NCBI RefSeq assembly: GCF_017599345.1
Contig: NZ_JAGFVL010000057.1
Coordinates: 148,562-212,561 of the forward strand
DNA length: 64,000 bases
Direction: 5' to 3'
From: Gracilibacillus suaedae
GTDB taxonomy: Bacteria; Bacillota; Bacilli; Bacillales; Amphibacillaceae
Shown: positions 27,891 through 39,680 of the stretch, in pieces
Layout: every line of letters starts with the position of its first letter
Numbering within the stretch: the stretch's first letter is position 1
Program-made: the position numbers and the translations under genes
Notes under the pieces: generated by a model
The model's database searches: none
Seen by the model: the letters and a program-made list of their open reading frames with translations, nothing else
What the model was told of the DNA's origin: nothing

Positions 27891-29417
27891 TTAGTTCCGA
27901 ATTAAATGATCAAATGCGCCCAATGCCGCAGTAGCACCAGATCCCATTGAAATAATGATTTGCTTATAAGCGCTGTTTGTACAGTCACCTGCTGCAAATA
28001 CTCCAGGGATACTTGTTGTGCCATGATCATCCACAACGATTTCACCAAATTTATTTAATTCAACTGTGTCTTTTAACCATTCTGTATTTGGTACGAGACC
28101 AATTTGTATGAAGACACCTGCAAGTTCAATTTGTTTCTCTTCTTCTGATTCACGGTCTACATATTTTAATCCTTCGACTTTATCAGAACCATAGATTTCA
28201 GAAGTTCTTGCATTTGTAAGTACTGTAACATTTGGTAGGCTGTGCAGACGTTCTTGTAATACCTGATCAGCCTTTAACTCTGGTAAAAATTCAAGTACGG
28301 TAACATGTTTTACAATACCAGCAAGGTCAATGGCTGCCTCGACACCAGAGTTTCCACCACCGATTACGGCAACATCTTTTCCTTCAAAAATTGGGCCATC
28401 ACAATGTGGACAGTAGGCAACACCTTTGTTCTTGAACTCTGCTTCGCCAGGAACGCCGATATTACGCCAACGAGCACCAGTTGAAAGTACAACGGTTTTA
28501 CTTTTAAGTGTTGCACCGTTTTCTAGTTCTACTTCAAAGAGATCTTTTTTCTCTAAAGATTTCGCACGCATCGAGTTCATGATGTCTACATCATAATCAC
28601 GAACGTGTTCCTCCATGTTAGCAACTAGCTTAGGACCTTCTGTATAAGTTGTGGTGATGAAGTTTTCAATACCAAGTGTGTCTTGTACTTGTCCACCAAA
28701 GCGCTCTGCCACGATACCAGTACGGATACCTTTACGAGCAGCATAAATAGCAGCACTGGAACCAGCAGGTCCTCCACCAACGACTAATACATCATAAGGA
28801 TCCTTATCATTTAGCTCGGAAATGTCAGCACTGCTTCCTAGTGCTTCAAGGATGCTTTCAATTGTTTGTCGACCATCAACAAACTGTTCGCCATTTAAAT
28901 AAACGGAAGGAACAGCCATGATGTCTTTACTATCTACTTCTTCTTTAAAAGCAGATCCTTCCACCATCGTATGGGTAATGTCAGGATGTACAACACTCAT
29001 AATGTTAAGTGCTTGAACGACATCAGGACACTTTTGGCATGATAAGCTTACATATGTTTCGAAGTGAAGCGGACCTTCTAGTTTTTTGATTTGTTCAATA
29101 ATAGAATCATCCACTTTAGGTGGACGTCCACTTACTTGTAATAATGCCAACACTAGAGAAGTAAACTCATGACCAAGTGGGACACCAGCGAAAATAACGC
29201 CAGTGTCCTCGCCTGCACGATTAATGCTAAAGCTAGGAGTACGGTCAAAAGAGCCTTTTTCTATTGTGATTTTATCAGACATACCTGCAATTTCATTTAC
29301 TAGATCGTCTACCTCTTTTGAAACATTGTCAGATCCGACGCTTGCCTTGATGACAATATCATTCTCCAACAGTTTCAAGTATTCATTAAGCTGTGATTTT
29401 ATTTCTTGATCAAGCAT
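27891..29417 (-). CDS. ahpF: alkyl hydroperoxide reductase subunit F (NADH:peroxiredoxin reductase)
   Basis: A 508-residue flavoprotein that reduces AhpC. It has the expected architecture: an N-terminal tandem thioredoxin-like domain with CQKC (about 128-131), an FAD-binding [17 protein letters not shown] near 215-230, the redox-active CPHC near 340, an NAD loop [15 protein letters not shown] and a C-terminal GVFAAGDCT. Encoded downstream of ahpC on the minus strand. The intergenic spacer of about 245 bases contains an inserted palindromic repeat, longer than usual for this operon. Confidence 0.96.
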   Translation of the reverse strand: MLDQEIKSQLNEYLKLLENDIVIKASVGSDNVSKEVDDLVNEIAGMSDKITIEKGSFDRTPSFSINRAGEDTGVIFAGVPLGHEFTSLVLALLQVSGRPPKVDDSIIEQIKKLEGPLHFETYVSLSCQKCPDVVQALNIMSVVHPDITHTMVEGSAFKEEVDSKDIMAVPSVYLNGEQFVDGRQTIESILEALGSSADISELNDKDPYDVLVVGGGPAGSSAAIYAARKGIRTGIVAERFGGQVQDTLGIENFITTTYTEGPKLVANMEEHVRDYDVDIMNSMRAKSLEKKDLFEVELENGATLKSKTVVLSTGARWRNIGVPGEAEFKNKGVAYCPHCDGPIFEGKDVAVIGGGNSGVEAAIDLAGIVKHVTVLEFLPELKADQVLQERLHSLPNVTVLTNARTSEIYGSDKVEGLKYVDRESEEEKQIELAGVFIQIGLVPNTEWLKDTVELNKFGEIVVDDHGTTSIPGVFAAGDCTNSAYKQIIISMGSGATAALGAFDHLIRN

Positions 29418-29457
29418 TTTGACCCTCTTTTCTTATATTTCTGAGAAAGAATATATG

Positions 29458-29660
29458 AGATGTCTACGCAAGCGCCCAGAAACTATGCGACTTCACGAAT
29501 CGCCCTAAGATAAAGAAGACTTGCCGACTGGTGAAACCAGAGGCCTAGTCGCACTTATGCCTTTAGGTGAAAGTCATCATCGGTTCGTAAGGCTCACCGT
29601 GATTCCTTTATCTCAGTTGATTCTGAAGTCGCTACGTTTCTATACGGACGCTCTGCGCTT
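29458..29660. repeat. palindromic insertion element between ahpC and ahpF
   Basis: About 200 bases bounded by inverted ends: AGAAACTATGCGACTTCA near the left end and, on the other strand from the right end, AGAAACGTAGCGACTTCAG. It is flanked by the similar direct stretches TTTTCTTATATTT (near 29430 and 29655). The interior has further hairpins (CCGACTGGTGAAACCAG; AGATAAAGAAG with TTTATCT). No coding capacity. It resembles interspersed GCGACTTC-type repeats I know from Bacillaceae intergenic regions. Confidence 0.65.
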
Positions 29661-29663
29661 TTC

Positions 29664-30227
29664 TTATATTTTCCCTACTAGATCAATACTTGGTCTAAGT
29701 GTTTCGCCGCCTTCTTCCCATTTAGCTGGGCACACTTCACCAGGGTTGTTACGCACGTATTGTGCCGCTTTAATTTTATTGATTAGTGTACTAGCATCAC
29801 GGCCAATACCTTCTGCATTGATTTCAGCTGCTTGGATGACACCATCAGGATCGATGATGAAAGTTCCGCGATCAGCTAAACCAGCGTCTTCACGGAGTAC
29901 ATCAAAGTTTTGAGAGATGATGTGTGAAGGATCACCAATCATTGTGTATTCGATTTTTCCGATTGCGTCAGAGCTTTCGTGCCATGCTTTATGTGTAAAG
30001 TGAGTGTCCGTAGAAACAGAGTATACTTCTACACCTAATTTTTGTAATTCAGCATATTGTGCTTGTAAATCTTCGAGTTCTGTAGGGCAGACGAAGGTAA
30101 AGTCTGCAGGATAGAAGCAAACAATGCTCCACTGACCTTTGAAATTTTCTTCTGTTACATCTACAAAGTCTCCTTGACGGAATGCAGACGCTTGAAATGG
30201 TAGTACTTCTTTACCGATTAATGACAT
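29664..30227 (-). CDS. ahpC: alkyl hydroperoxide reductase subunit C (peroxiredoxin)
   Basis: A 187-residue typical 2-Cys peroxiredoxin: peroxidatic Cys47 in DFTFVCPTE, resolving Cys near residue 166 in [10 protein letters not shown]. Reduces hydrogen and organic peroxides using electrons from AhpF. The start ATG 30227 has AGGAGG upstream on the minus strand. A PerR-like box lies about 70 bases upstream. Confidence 0.97.
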   Translation of the reverse strand: MSLIGKEVLPFQASAFRQGDFVDVTEENFKGQWSIVCFYPADFTFVCPTELEDLQAQYAELQKLGVEVYSVSTDTHFTHKAWHESSDAIGKIEYTMIGDPSHIISQNFDVLREDAGLADRGTFIIDPDGVIQAAEINAEGIGRDASTLINKIKAAQYVRNNPGEVCPAKWEEGGETLRPSIDLVGKI

Positions 30228-30295
30228 AATGATTGTCCTCCTTGTGTATTTTTTTATTTTTGAATACTTATTCTCTGAAAAAAGTATTCATTACA

Positions 30296-30310
30296 CAACA
30301 ATTATTATAA
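30296..30310 (-). promoter_or_regulatory. PerR-type box upstream of ahpC
   Basis: CAACAATTATTATAA matches the PerR/Fur-like consensus TTATAATTATTATAA at 12 of 15 positions. It lies in the ahpC upstream region. It predicts derepression by peroxide. Not proven from sequence. Confidence 0.55.
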
Positions 30311-30437
30311 AATAAATTACCTTATATGTGTAATGATACAAGTGTTATTTCATAAATTCGTAAAAAATCTACCCATTCTACCATTTTGAACGTAAAATTC
30401 ACGAATTATACACAATTTAACAATTATTAATTGCAGA

Positions 30438-30480
30438 TGTGAAAAAGATCACACACTTCATTGAATAGAGTAGATATCAT
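30438..30480 (+). promoter_or_regulatory. Fnr box and promoter of narK-PAS gene
   Basis: TGTGAAAAAGATCACA (30438-30453) is a perfect TGTGA-N6-TCACA Fnr/Crp-type site. A -10-like TATCAT lies at 30475-30480. A start point near 30487 would put the Fnr site centre at about -41.5, the standard activating position. No -35 box is needed in that geometry. Confidence 0.75.
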
Positions 30481-30517
30481 GACAATAACAAAACAGTGTA
30501 GGAAAGGATGGGCGAAC

Positions 30518-32011
30518 ATGACAAATGTGAGAAAAATGCAACTACCCATACAAACGCTTAGCCTCGTCGTCGGCTTTATGGTCTGGGTATTACTCTCGTC
30601 TCTAATGAGTTTTATTAAGCAAGATATTAGCTTAACAGCAGGACAAATATCGTTTGTTACCGCAGTTCCTGTTATCTTAGGTTCTGTGTTAAGAGTCCCG
30701 CTAGGTTTTTATGCTAATCGTTTTGGAGCACGGGGTTTATTTGTGTTAAGTTTACTGTTTCTAATCCTGCCAGTTGGTTATTTAGGGATGGCAAATAGTT
30801 TCACAGATTTAATTCTATCAGGATTATTCCTTGGTATTGGTGGGGCGGTATTTTCTGTCGGGGTTACGTCGTTACCGAAATATTATCCGAAAGAAAAACA
30901 CGGATTCGTGAATGGTATTTATGGTGTTGGGAACATTGGGACGGCGATTACTTCATTTGGTGCACCAATTATCGCTGGTATGTTTGGCTGGCGCATGGCA
31001 GTATTTACACTTATTATTCCCTTATTACTGTTTGCGGTGCTCAATTTCATATGGGGAGATCGCCAAGAACCAAAAGTTCAAACTTCATTAAAACAACAGG
31101 TGTTAGGAGTTTATAAAAATAATAAACTATGGTTTTTAAGCTTCTTTTACTTCTTAACATTTGGGTCCTTTGTTGCTTTAACCGTTTATTTACCAAACTT
31201 TTTAGTATCGGAATTTCAACTATCTGAAGTTGATGCCGGATTACGAACAGCAGGTTTCATTGCATTATGTACATTACTCAGACCTGTTGGGGGCTGGTTA
31301 GGGGATAAGTTTAATCCATTTAAAGTGTTAATGTTCGTTTTTACAGGCTTGACGATTTCCGGTATTCTGTTATCTTTTTCACCAACGATACTGCTATATA
31401 CAATTGGCAGTTTATCGGTGGCACTATTTGCTGGTATTGGCAATGGGACGATTTTTAAACTAGTTCCTTTATATTTCACTAAACAAGCTGGCATCGTCAA
31501 TGGTATTGTGGCTGCCATGGGAGGGTTAGGTGGATTTTTCCCACCGATTATTCTTACCTTGGTTTATGATATCAATGGTCACTATGCAATTGGTTTTATG
31601 GCACTATCCCAGTTTGCACTGGCGAGTTTAATCATCATTATTTGGATGTATTATACCGATAAATTGAATTTGTCCAACTATATTGTGAATAATGCAGGGC
31701 AAGGCATTTTAGTGACAGATGAAAATGGCAGAATTACAAAGATAAACCGTGCCTTTGAACGAATAACTGGTTATCGCGAAGAAGAGGTAATTGGTCAAAA
31801 TCCCAATATTCTAAGCTCTGGACAGCAAGATCCGGGTTTTTATGATGAGATGTGGCAAGGATTGAGAGAAAAAGAAATTTGGCAGGGCAAAATTACTAAT
31901 AAACGGAAAAACGGTGAACTCTATACGCAATGGTTGTCCATTAGTGTACTAAAAGATGCAGGGGATAATATAACTAATTATGTCGGGGTATTTAGTGAAT
32001 TATATGAGTGA
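30518..32011 (+). CDS. narK: NarK-type nitrate/nitrite MFS transporter fused to a PAS domain
   Basis: A 497-residue protein. Residues about 10-380 form a 12-helix major facilitator with the nitrate-transporter stretches RVPLGFYANRFGARG, GIGGAVFSVGVTSLPKYYP and NGIYGVGNIGTAITSFGAP. Residues about 385-497 form a PAS domain (GILVTDENGRITKIN, FERITGYREEEVIGQNPNIL, KNGELYTQW). Plain NarK proteins lack this tail, so the fusion could let the carrier sense a ligand or redox state. ATG 30518 is chosen for AAAGGATG upstream. The Fnr site suggests anaerobic induction. Confidence 0.88.
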   Translation: MTNVRKMQLPIQTLSLVVGFMVWVLLSSLMSFIKQDISLTAGQISFVTAVPVILGSVLRVPLGFYANRFGARGLFVLSLLFLILPVGYLGMANSFTDLILSGLFLGIGGAVFSVGVTSLPKYYPKEKHGFVNGIYGVGNIGTAITSFGAPIIAGMFGWRMAVFTLIIPLLLFAVLNFIWGDRQEPKVQTSLKQQVLGVYKNNKLWFLSFFYFLTFGSFVALTVYLPNFLVSEFQLSEVDAGLRTAGFIALCTLLRPVGGWLGDKFNPFKVLMFVFTGLTISGILLSFSPTILLYTIGSLSVALFAGIGNGTIFKLVPLYFTKQAGIVNGIVAAMGGLGGFFPPIILTLVYDINGHYAIGFMALSQFALASLIIIIWMYYTDKLNLSNYIVNNAGQGILVTDENGRITKINRAFERITGYREEEVIGQNPNILSSGQQDPGFYDEMWQGLREKEIWQGKITNKRKNGELYTQWLSISVLKDAGDNITNYVGVFSELYE

Positions 32012-32038
32012 CCAGTTATCTATTGGTAGCTGGTTTTT
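32011..32038 (+). terminator. terminator after narK-PAS
   Basis: ACCAGTTA pairs with TAGCTGGT (G-T allowed), followed by TTTTTC. It begins at the stop codon of the transporter gene and cuts off the ABC remnant downstream. Confidence 0.7.
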
Positions 32039-32045
32039 CTCATAA

Positions 32046-32723
32046 GGCAGAAAGTATATAACCATTGGTATCACAACTTTTATAAAAAAGGTAGATGCAT
32101 TAAAAAGTGTCGATTTAACAATTGAAGAAGGCGAATTTACGGCGGTAATGGGAAGCTCTGGTTCAGGTAAATCGACTTTACTGAATATATTAGGTTGTTT
32201 GGACCAGCCTTCTTCTGGTGAATATTGGTTGAATCATGAGGATGTACAGCATTTAAATGTTAATCAGCTATCAGATATCCGTAATCAATATTTAGGTTTT
32301 ATCTTTCAATCATTTCATCTACTACCTAGATTAAACGTATGGAAAAATATAGAGCTGCCGATGTTATATCAAAATATCGAAAAACAAGAGCGTAAACAAC
32401 GTGCAAAAGCCTTGGCAGAACGAATGGGACTCGGGGAACGTATGCAACATATGCCTAGCCAACTATCAGGTGGACAACGGCAACGCGTAGCAATTGCGAG
32501 GGCGTTGGCTAATAAACCGAAATTATTATTAGCAGATGAACCAACTGGTAATTTAGATTCCAAAACGACGATTGAAATCATGGATATTTTGCAAGAACTA
32601 AACCAATCTGGTGTTACCATTATTCTCGTCACGCATGAGGACGAATTAATAGATTACACAAAACGAACGATCATATTGCAGGACGGAATGGTTATAAAAG
32701 ACGAGAAGAAACAGCTTGCTTAA
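32046..32723 (+). pseudogene. ABC transporter ATPase (MacB/LolD type), N-terminus lost
   Basis: The frame reads KKVDALKSVDLTIEEGEFTAVMGSSGSGKST and continues through the Walker A, Q-loop (GFIFQSFHLLPRL), the signature LSGGQRQRVAIARAL, Walker B LLLADEPTGNLDS and the H-loop VTHE. The first beta strands are missing: the frame opens at 32046 after a stop, with no start codon or ribosome binding site, just behind a terminator. Starting at ATG 32148 would remove everything up to the P-loop. No permease follows. It is most likely a relic, although the ATPase core is intact. Confidence 0.7.
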
Positions 32724-32793
32724 AATACACACGTTTCGCAAACGAGATGCTACGAAGTAACGAGACCATACCTCCGGGAAATCCAAGTATGAG

Positions 32794-32976
32794 TGCGGAC
32801 ATTTGTTCCGTTATTGGTGACAAAAGCGGCGTTTTTAGGATGCTAGCGGACATCTATTCCGTTATTCATCGAAAATAAAGTTCATTTTTACTAAAAGTAA
32901 TCGAATAAGGTACTAAATGTCCGTCAAGACCAAAAAAAGAGTACTATACAGTCAAATAACGCACTAAATGTCCACT
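32794..32976. repeat. 181-bp palindromic GCGGAC/GTCCGC element, second copy
   Basis: Direct motifs GCGGACAT at 32795 and 32846 (51 bp), inverted motifs with GTCC at 32919 and 32970 (51 bp), 73 bp between halves. Length and all four spacings are identical to the element at 1931-2111, although much of the filler differs. Confidence 0.8.
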
Positions 32977-33020
32977 CAACAAGCATCGTGGTGAAGAAGC
33001 TTGATTGAATTTTTCTTGTG

Positions 33021-33132
33021 TGTCCATAAGAATGAATCTTACAGACACTTTAAAGAGCAAGTGAATAGTTTTGTCTATTAGAAAGCCTCTTACGGACAGT
33101 TCTCCTATATATTAATTGAAGGTGTCCGTAAG
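33021..33132. repeat. 51-bp period array of GGACA/TGTCC palindromes
   Basis: TGTCCATAAG-type motifs start at 33021, 33072 and 33123, and CTTACRGACA motifs at 33038 and 33089, all at 51-bp intervals. Each inverted pair has a 34-bp offset, as in the single units at 27801 and 13675. It lies 46 bases after the 181-bp element, upstream of the pcrB promoter. The rest of the 32724-33252 gap holds nothing else I recognise. Confidence 0.75.
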
Positions 33133-33235
33133 ATCCCCGTAGCTCCGACCTTTCCTCTAACTTTATCAACTCCTATAAAAAGATTAGATGTTTTCTTAAA
33201 TTCTTTTCCTATATCATTCTAAAAAGGTGTATATT

Positions 33236-33246
33236 TTTGCTATAAT
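33236..33246 (+). promoter_or_regulatory. extended -10 promoter of pcrB operon
   Basis: TTTTGCTATAAT, with TGC directly before TATAAT (33241-33246), 43 bases before the pcrB start. A clear -35 is not seen. It probably drives pcrB-pcrA-ligA-camS. Confidence 0.6.
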
Positions 33247-33288
33247 GAAATAATGGATATAGAATCGTCATTATTGGAGGATTATAAG

Positions 33289-33969
33289 GTGTATAATATC
33301 GACGAATGGAAACATGTCTTCAAGCTAGATCCCGCTAAAGAGATCTCTGAAGAAATGATAGATAAAATATGTGAATCAGGAACAGATGCGATCATGGTTG
33401 GAGGTACAGACGATGTAACATTGGATGGTGTGTTGCAATTATTGAGTAGAATCCGCCGTTATACAGTGCCTGTTATTTTAGAAATATCGAATATTGAATC
33501 GGTAACACCAGGTTATGATTATTATTTCGTGCCACTGGTGTTAAACACGCAAGATAAAAAATGGATGATGGATATCCAGCATCAAGCAGTTGTCGAATAT
33601 GGCGATATCATTAATTGGGACGAGATGTTTGCTGAAGGCTACTGTATTATGAATGAAGAATCAAAAGTGTTTCAGCATGCTGATTGCAATTTGCCGACAC
33701 AAGACGAAGTGATAGCCTATGCAAGAATGGCAGAACATTTATTCCGCTTGCCTTTTTTCTATTTAGAATATAGTGGTACATATGGTGATCCGTCACTAGT
33801 TCAATCGATCAGTCAAGAACTTGATAAAACAAAGCTAATATATGGCGGTGGGATTGAAACAAAAGAACAAGCAGCTAAGATGAGTGAATATGCCGATCTT
33901 ATTGTGGTCGGTAATGCACTATATGATAATCCGAAGGAAGCGTTAAAAACGGTTAAAGCAACAAAGTAA
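33289..33969 (+). CDS. pcrB: heptaprenylglyceryl phosphate synthase, PcrB
   Basis: A TIM-barrel prenyltransferase of 226 residues that joins heptaprenyl diphosphate to glycerol-1-phosphate. It begins MYNIDEWKHVFKLDPAKEI, the family-typical N-terminus. It has ESGTDAIMVGGTDDVT near residue 32, FYLEYSGTYGD near 160 and LIYGGGIETKEQA near 182 (phosphate binding). GTG 33289 with TTGGAGGAT at 33273-33282 is preferred to ATG 33253, which adds a non-homologous extension. It heads a pcrB-pcrA-ligA-camS unit. Confidence 0.94.
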   Translation: MYNIDEWKHVFKLDPAKEISEEMIDKICESGTDAIMVGGTDDVTLDGVLQLLSRIRRYTVPVILEISNIESVTPGYDYYFVPLVLNTQDKKWMMDIQHQAVVEYGDIINWDEMFAEGYCIMNEESKVFQHADCNLPTQDEVIAYARMAEHLFRLPFFYLEYSGTYGDPSLVQSISQELDKTKLIYGGGIETKEQAAKMSEYADLIVVGNALYDNPKEALKTVKATK

Positions 33970-33984
33970 AAGGACGGTGTTACA

Positions 33985-36228
33985 ATGAGTCGGATGATGC
34001 ACGACTTATTAAAAGGATTAAATACAGAACAGCGTGAGGCTGTACAGCATACAGAAGGACCTTTGTTAATCATGGCAGGTGCCGGAAGTGGGAAAACTCG
34101 AGTATTAACCCACCGTATTGCTTATTTATTAGATGAAAAGGAAGTATCACCAAGAAACATTTTAGCGATTACGTTTACCAATAAAGCAGCACGTGAAATG
34201 AAAGACAGGATTGCAGGACTTGTGGGACCATATGGAGCGGATATGTGGGTATCAACCTTCCACTCGATGTGTGTACGTATCCTAAGGCGAGATATTGACA
34301 GAATTGGCTATAGTCGTAATTTTTCGATTTTAGATAGCAGTGATCAGCTAACGGTAATCAAAAATATCGTAAAGGATAAAAATATTGATGCGAAAAAATT
34401 TGAACCAAGAGCGATCCTAGGTACGATCAGTAGTGCGAAAAACGAACTAATAACACCTGAAAAATTTGCAGAATCAGTAAACAACTTTTTTGATCGTCAG
34501 GTTTCCGAAGTATTTACCGAATATCAGCGGCGATTACGGAAAAATCAAGCACTAGATTTTGATGATTTAATTATGCAGACGATTCACCTTTTCAAACGAG
34601 TACCGGAGGTTTTGGAATACTATCAACGTCGTTTTCAATACATTCATGTTGATGAGTATCAGGATACCAACCATGCCCAGTATTCCTTAGTAAAGCAGTT
34701 GGCAGCACGTTTTCAAAACCTTTGTGTAGTTGGGGATTCCGATCAATCAATCTATGCATGGCGTGGTGCAGATATTTCTAATATTCTTTCCTTTGAAAAA
34801 GATTATCCGTCTGCACGTGTTGTTATGCTAGAGCAAAATTATCGTTCAACGAAATCGATTCTCCAGGCTGCTAATCAAGTAATTGAAAATAATACAGGCA
34901 GAAAACCGAAAAATCTATGGACAGAGAACCAAGACGGGAACAAAATTCGTTATTTCCAAGCTTCTACAGAACGAGAAGAAGGATTATTTGTTGCCGAGCG
35001 GATTGAAGAATTAATCAAGGAAAATAAATATAAGCATAAAGATATTGCGATTCTTTACCGGACGAATGCTCAATCCCGTGCGATTGAGGAAACCTTTATG
35101 AAAGCCAATATTCCGTATCAAATGGTCGGAGGCACGAAGTTCTATGATCGTAAGGAGATTAAAGATTTGCTTGCCTACTTACGTTTGATTGTCAACCCAG
35201 ATGATGACATCAGCTTTGTCCGTGTTGTCAATGTGCCAAAACGAGGTGTTGGAAAAACAAGCATAGACAAGCTCCAGGCTTATGCTACGGCAAATGACAT
35301 TTCCTTATACACAGCCGTGCAGGAAGTAGATTTTGTCGGTGTCAGTGCTAAAGCTGCAAAATCGTTAATGGAGTTTGGCCAAATGATCAAAAACTGGGAA
35401 CAACAGCAGGAATTTCTATCCGCAACTGATATGGTCGAACAGGTAATTGAAAAAACGGGCTACGAAGAAATGCTCCAGAATGAACGCAGCATTGAAGCAG
35501 AGACACGTTTAGAAAACATTGAAGAATTCAAAACCGTTACGAAACATTTTGAGGAAACCAATGAGGATAAAACATTAGTCAATTTCCTGACAGACTTAGC
35601 ATTGATCTCAGATATTGACCGTATGGATGATGATCCGACAGCAGATGACAGTGTCACGATGATGACCTTACACGCAGCGAAAGGGTTAGAGTTCCCTGTA
35701 GTCTTTCTGATCGGTATGGAAGAAAGTGTTTTTCCACATAGCCGGTCGATGATGGACGAAGAGCAGATGCAAGAGGAACGCCGTCTCGCCTATGTAGGAA
35801 TAACCAGAGCTGAAGAGCTACTTCACGTATCCCACGCGAAGATGCGGACATTATTTGGTCGAACGAATATGAATCCAATAAGTCGTTTTATTGATGAAAT
35901 CCCTGCCGACTTATTAGAAGGAAAAGAAGAATTGCAAGAATCGACGTTTGGCTCCTTTGGGAAAATAGCGATTCAAGACCAGGATTTACCTTTTGAAAAG
36001 CAGCCAGAAAAACCGAAACGTCAACCAATGCGTCATGTCAATCAAACAACAGGCGGGGAGAAAGAAGCTTGGAATGTTGGTGACAAAGCTAATCATAAAA
36101 AATGGGGACAGGGAACAGTTGTCAAAGTGGAAGGTTCTGGTGATGCGATGGAATTAGACATTGCTTTCCCGGCACCAACTGGTATTAAACGACTACTCGC
36201 CAAATTTGCCCCGATTACGAAAGTGTAA
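33985..36228 (+). CDS. pcrA: ATP-dependent 3'-5' DNA helicase PcrA
   Basis: A 747-residue SF1A helicase of the UvrD/Rep group, needed for repair and for clearing replication-transcription conflicts. It shows Walker [11 protein letters not shown] near residue 35, VDEYQDTN near 222, [14 protein letters not shown] near 250, QNYRST near 286, and [18 protein letters not shown] near 557. The C-terminus ([19 protein letters not shown]) is the Tudor-like module that binds RNA polymerase. It starts 15 bases after pcrB, with AAAAGGA upstream. Confidence 0.97.
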   Translation: MSRMMHDLLKGLNTEQREAVQHTEGPLLIMAGAGSGKTRVLTHRIAYLLDEKEVSPRNILAITFTNKAAREMKDRIAGLVGPYGADMWVSTFHSMCVRILRRDIDRIGYSRNFSILDSSDQLTVIKNIVKDKNIDAKKFEPRAILGTISSAKNELITPEKFAESVNNFFDRQVSEVFTEYQRRLRKNQALDFDDLIMQTIHLFKRVPEVLEYYQRRFQYIHVDEYQDTNHAQYSLVKQLAARFQNLCVVGDSDQSIYAWRGADISNILSFEKDYPSARVVMLEQNYRSTKSILQAANQVIENNTGRKPKNLWTENQDGNKIRYFQASTEREEGLFVAERIEELIKENKYKHKDIAILYRTNAQSRAIEETFMKANIPYQMVGGTKFYDRKEIKDLLAYLRLIVNPDDDISFVRVVNVPKRGVGKTSIDKLQAYATANDISLYTAVQEVDFVGVSAKAAKSLMEFGQMIKNWEQQQEFLSATDMVEQVIEKTGYEEMLQNERSIEAETRLENIEEFKTVTKHFEETNEDKTLVNFLTDLALISDIDRMDDDPTADDSVTMMTLHAAKGLEFPVVFLIGMEESVFPHSRSMMDEEQMQEERRLAYVGITRAEELLHVSHAKMRTLFGRTNMNPISRFIDEIPADLLEGKEELQESTFGSFGKIAIQDQDLPFEKQPEKPKRQPMRHVNQTTGGEKEAWNVGDKANHKKWGQGTVVKVEGSGDAMELDIAFPAPTGIKRLLAKFAPITKV

Positions 36229-38258
<2,030 letters not shown>

Positions 38259-38259
<1 letters not shown>

Positions 38260-39428
38260 TGAAGCAAATACTAGCTAGCCTCTTCATCGTTGTATTAATT
38301 TTAGCTGGTTGTGCACCTGACTTTGGGGAGCAGGAGGAGGCCGTAATTGATGAAAGTATCGACGATGAATCGTTAGAAGAGACAGCCATAGTCCCCAAAT
38401 ATAATTTGGAGGATAATTATCGAGTATTAATTGACTCTAATTTAAGTCAGGCAAGAGGTGTAATCACGAACCAAGTGGCAAATCGACTAGATATCGATGA
38501 ACTAGAGGAAGGATTACGTCGTCACTCAATGGAAGTGTATGATCCGGATACTTATTATTTTCAAGAAGGTCAATATTTGACGGATGACATTTTATATAAT
38601 TGGCTAGATCGCTATGATGAAGAGGATAATCCACAGGGATTGAACCCAGAAGCAGATGAATCTAAAGAAGATGAGGAGTTAATAGAAGAAGAAAAAGACA
38701 ATCCTAAATATCTGTCACATATTTTAGAACAAAATTATTTAAGAAAGACAGAAGATGATTCTGTGGAGTTAGCAGGGATTTCGATCGGAATTGCGATGAA
38801 ATCTGTTTATCGATTTAGAACACAATTTGATGACGGTACATACTCCCCCTATTATGAAGAAGAAATTTCAGAAGATGATATGATGACAGAAGCACAAGAA
38901 ATAGCAAATCAAGTGGTGCAACGAGTCCGGCAGATGGAAGGTTTAGAAAATGTACCGATAATGTTAACAATCTTCCGCGAAGAGTCGCAAAATTCTCTTG
39001 TCCCTGGTAATTTTGTAGCTAAAACAAATGTCGCTGGTGACAGTTCATCTATTGATGGTTGGCAAGACTTAAATGAAGAGAATGTCCTGTTTCCATCTGA
39101 TTATGGAAAAAGTACTTATCCAGATGTAAGAGCCACTTTAGTGGACTTTGAATCGGATATCGCTTCTTATTTTCCGAATTATGTGAGTGTAATTGGAAAG
39201 GGTTTTTTCCAAAATGGTGAGTTACGTAAATTAACAGTAGAAATTCCCGTTCAATTTTATGGAAAGGCCGAATTAATTGGATTTACGCAATATGTATATG
39301 GACTTATTTTGTCAGGCTTCCCTACCGACTATCAATTAGAGATAAATATCACTTCAGGTGAGAAGCAAGAAGCTTTAATTGTAAGAGATGCAGGGGAAGA
39401 GGAAGGGTTTGTCCATGTATACCGTTAA
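38259..39428 (+). CDS. camS: CamS-family sex-pheromone lipoprotein
   Basis: A 389-residue lipoprotein (YerH in Bacillus subtilis). Lipobox ILAGC puts the lipidated Cys at residue 18. A very acidic region follows (about 22-45 and 130-165) and then the CamS domain with GISIGIAMKSVYRF near 185 and YFPNYVSVIGKGFF near 308. In staphylococci the signal peptide yields a pheromone; here only membership is claimed. TAATG overlap with ligA. Confidence 0.9.
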
Positions 39429-39463
39429 TCCTATTCAAAAAAGTTTTTCAATGATAGGATTAA
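39425..39463. terminator. inverted repeat after camS
   Basis: TTAATCCTAT pairs perfectly with ATAGGATTAA. The loop holds AAAAAAG and TTTTT that can extend the stem. No T-run follows, so its strength as a terminator is uncertain. It overlaps the camS stop. Confidence 0.5.
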
Positions 39464-39470
39464 TGGTAAA

Positions 39471-39618
39471 ATAAAGTGAGAATATGATTATTAAGGGTTT
39501 TTCTCCCACTGATCATTAGCGAAACTTTTCAGGGTGTTAGCGTCTATTAACCCCCACTTGGCTTCCAAGTGTTACTGGAAGCTTAAAGTGGGGGTCTTAC
39601 AAACGTTTAGCACCGTGG
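39471..39618 (+). repeat. two-hairpin interspersed repeat, copy B (longest)
   Basis: The left end ATAAAGTGAGAATATGATTA, a middle with CCCACTGATCATTAGC, a hairpin GCTTCCAAGTGTTACTGGAAGC, then AAAGTGGGGGTCTTACAAACG and the right end TTTAGCACCGTGG. Same family as copies at 1401, 53687 and 62565. It lies in the leader upstream of gatC. Confidence 0.75.
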
Positions 39619-39680
39619 TAAACGTTATGGATTTTACTAATAAATGCATTAGTTGTAACTATTTATGGAGGTGAATCAAG

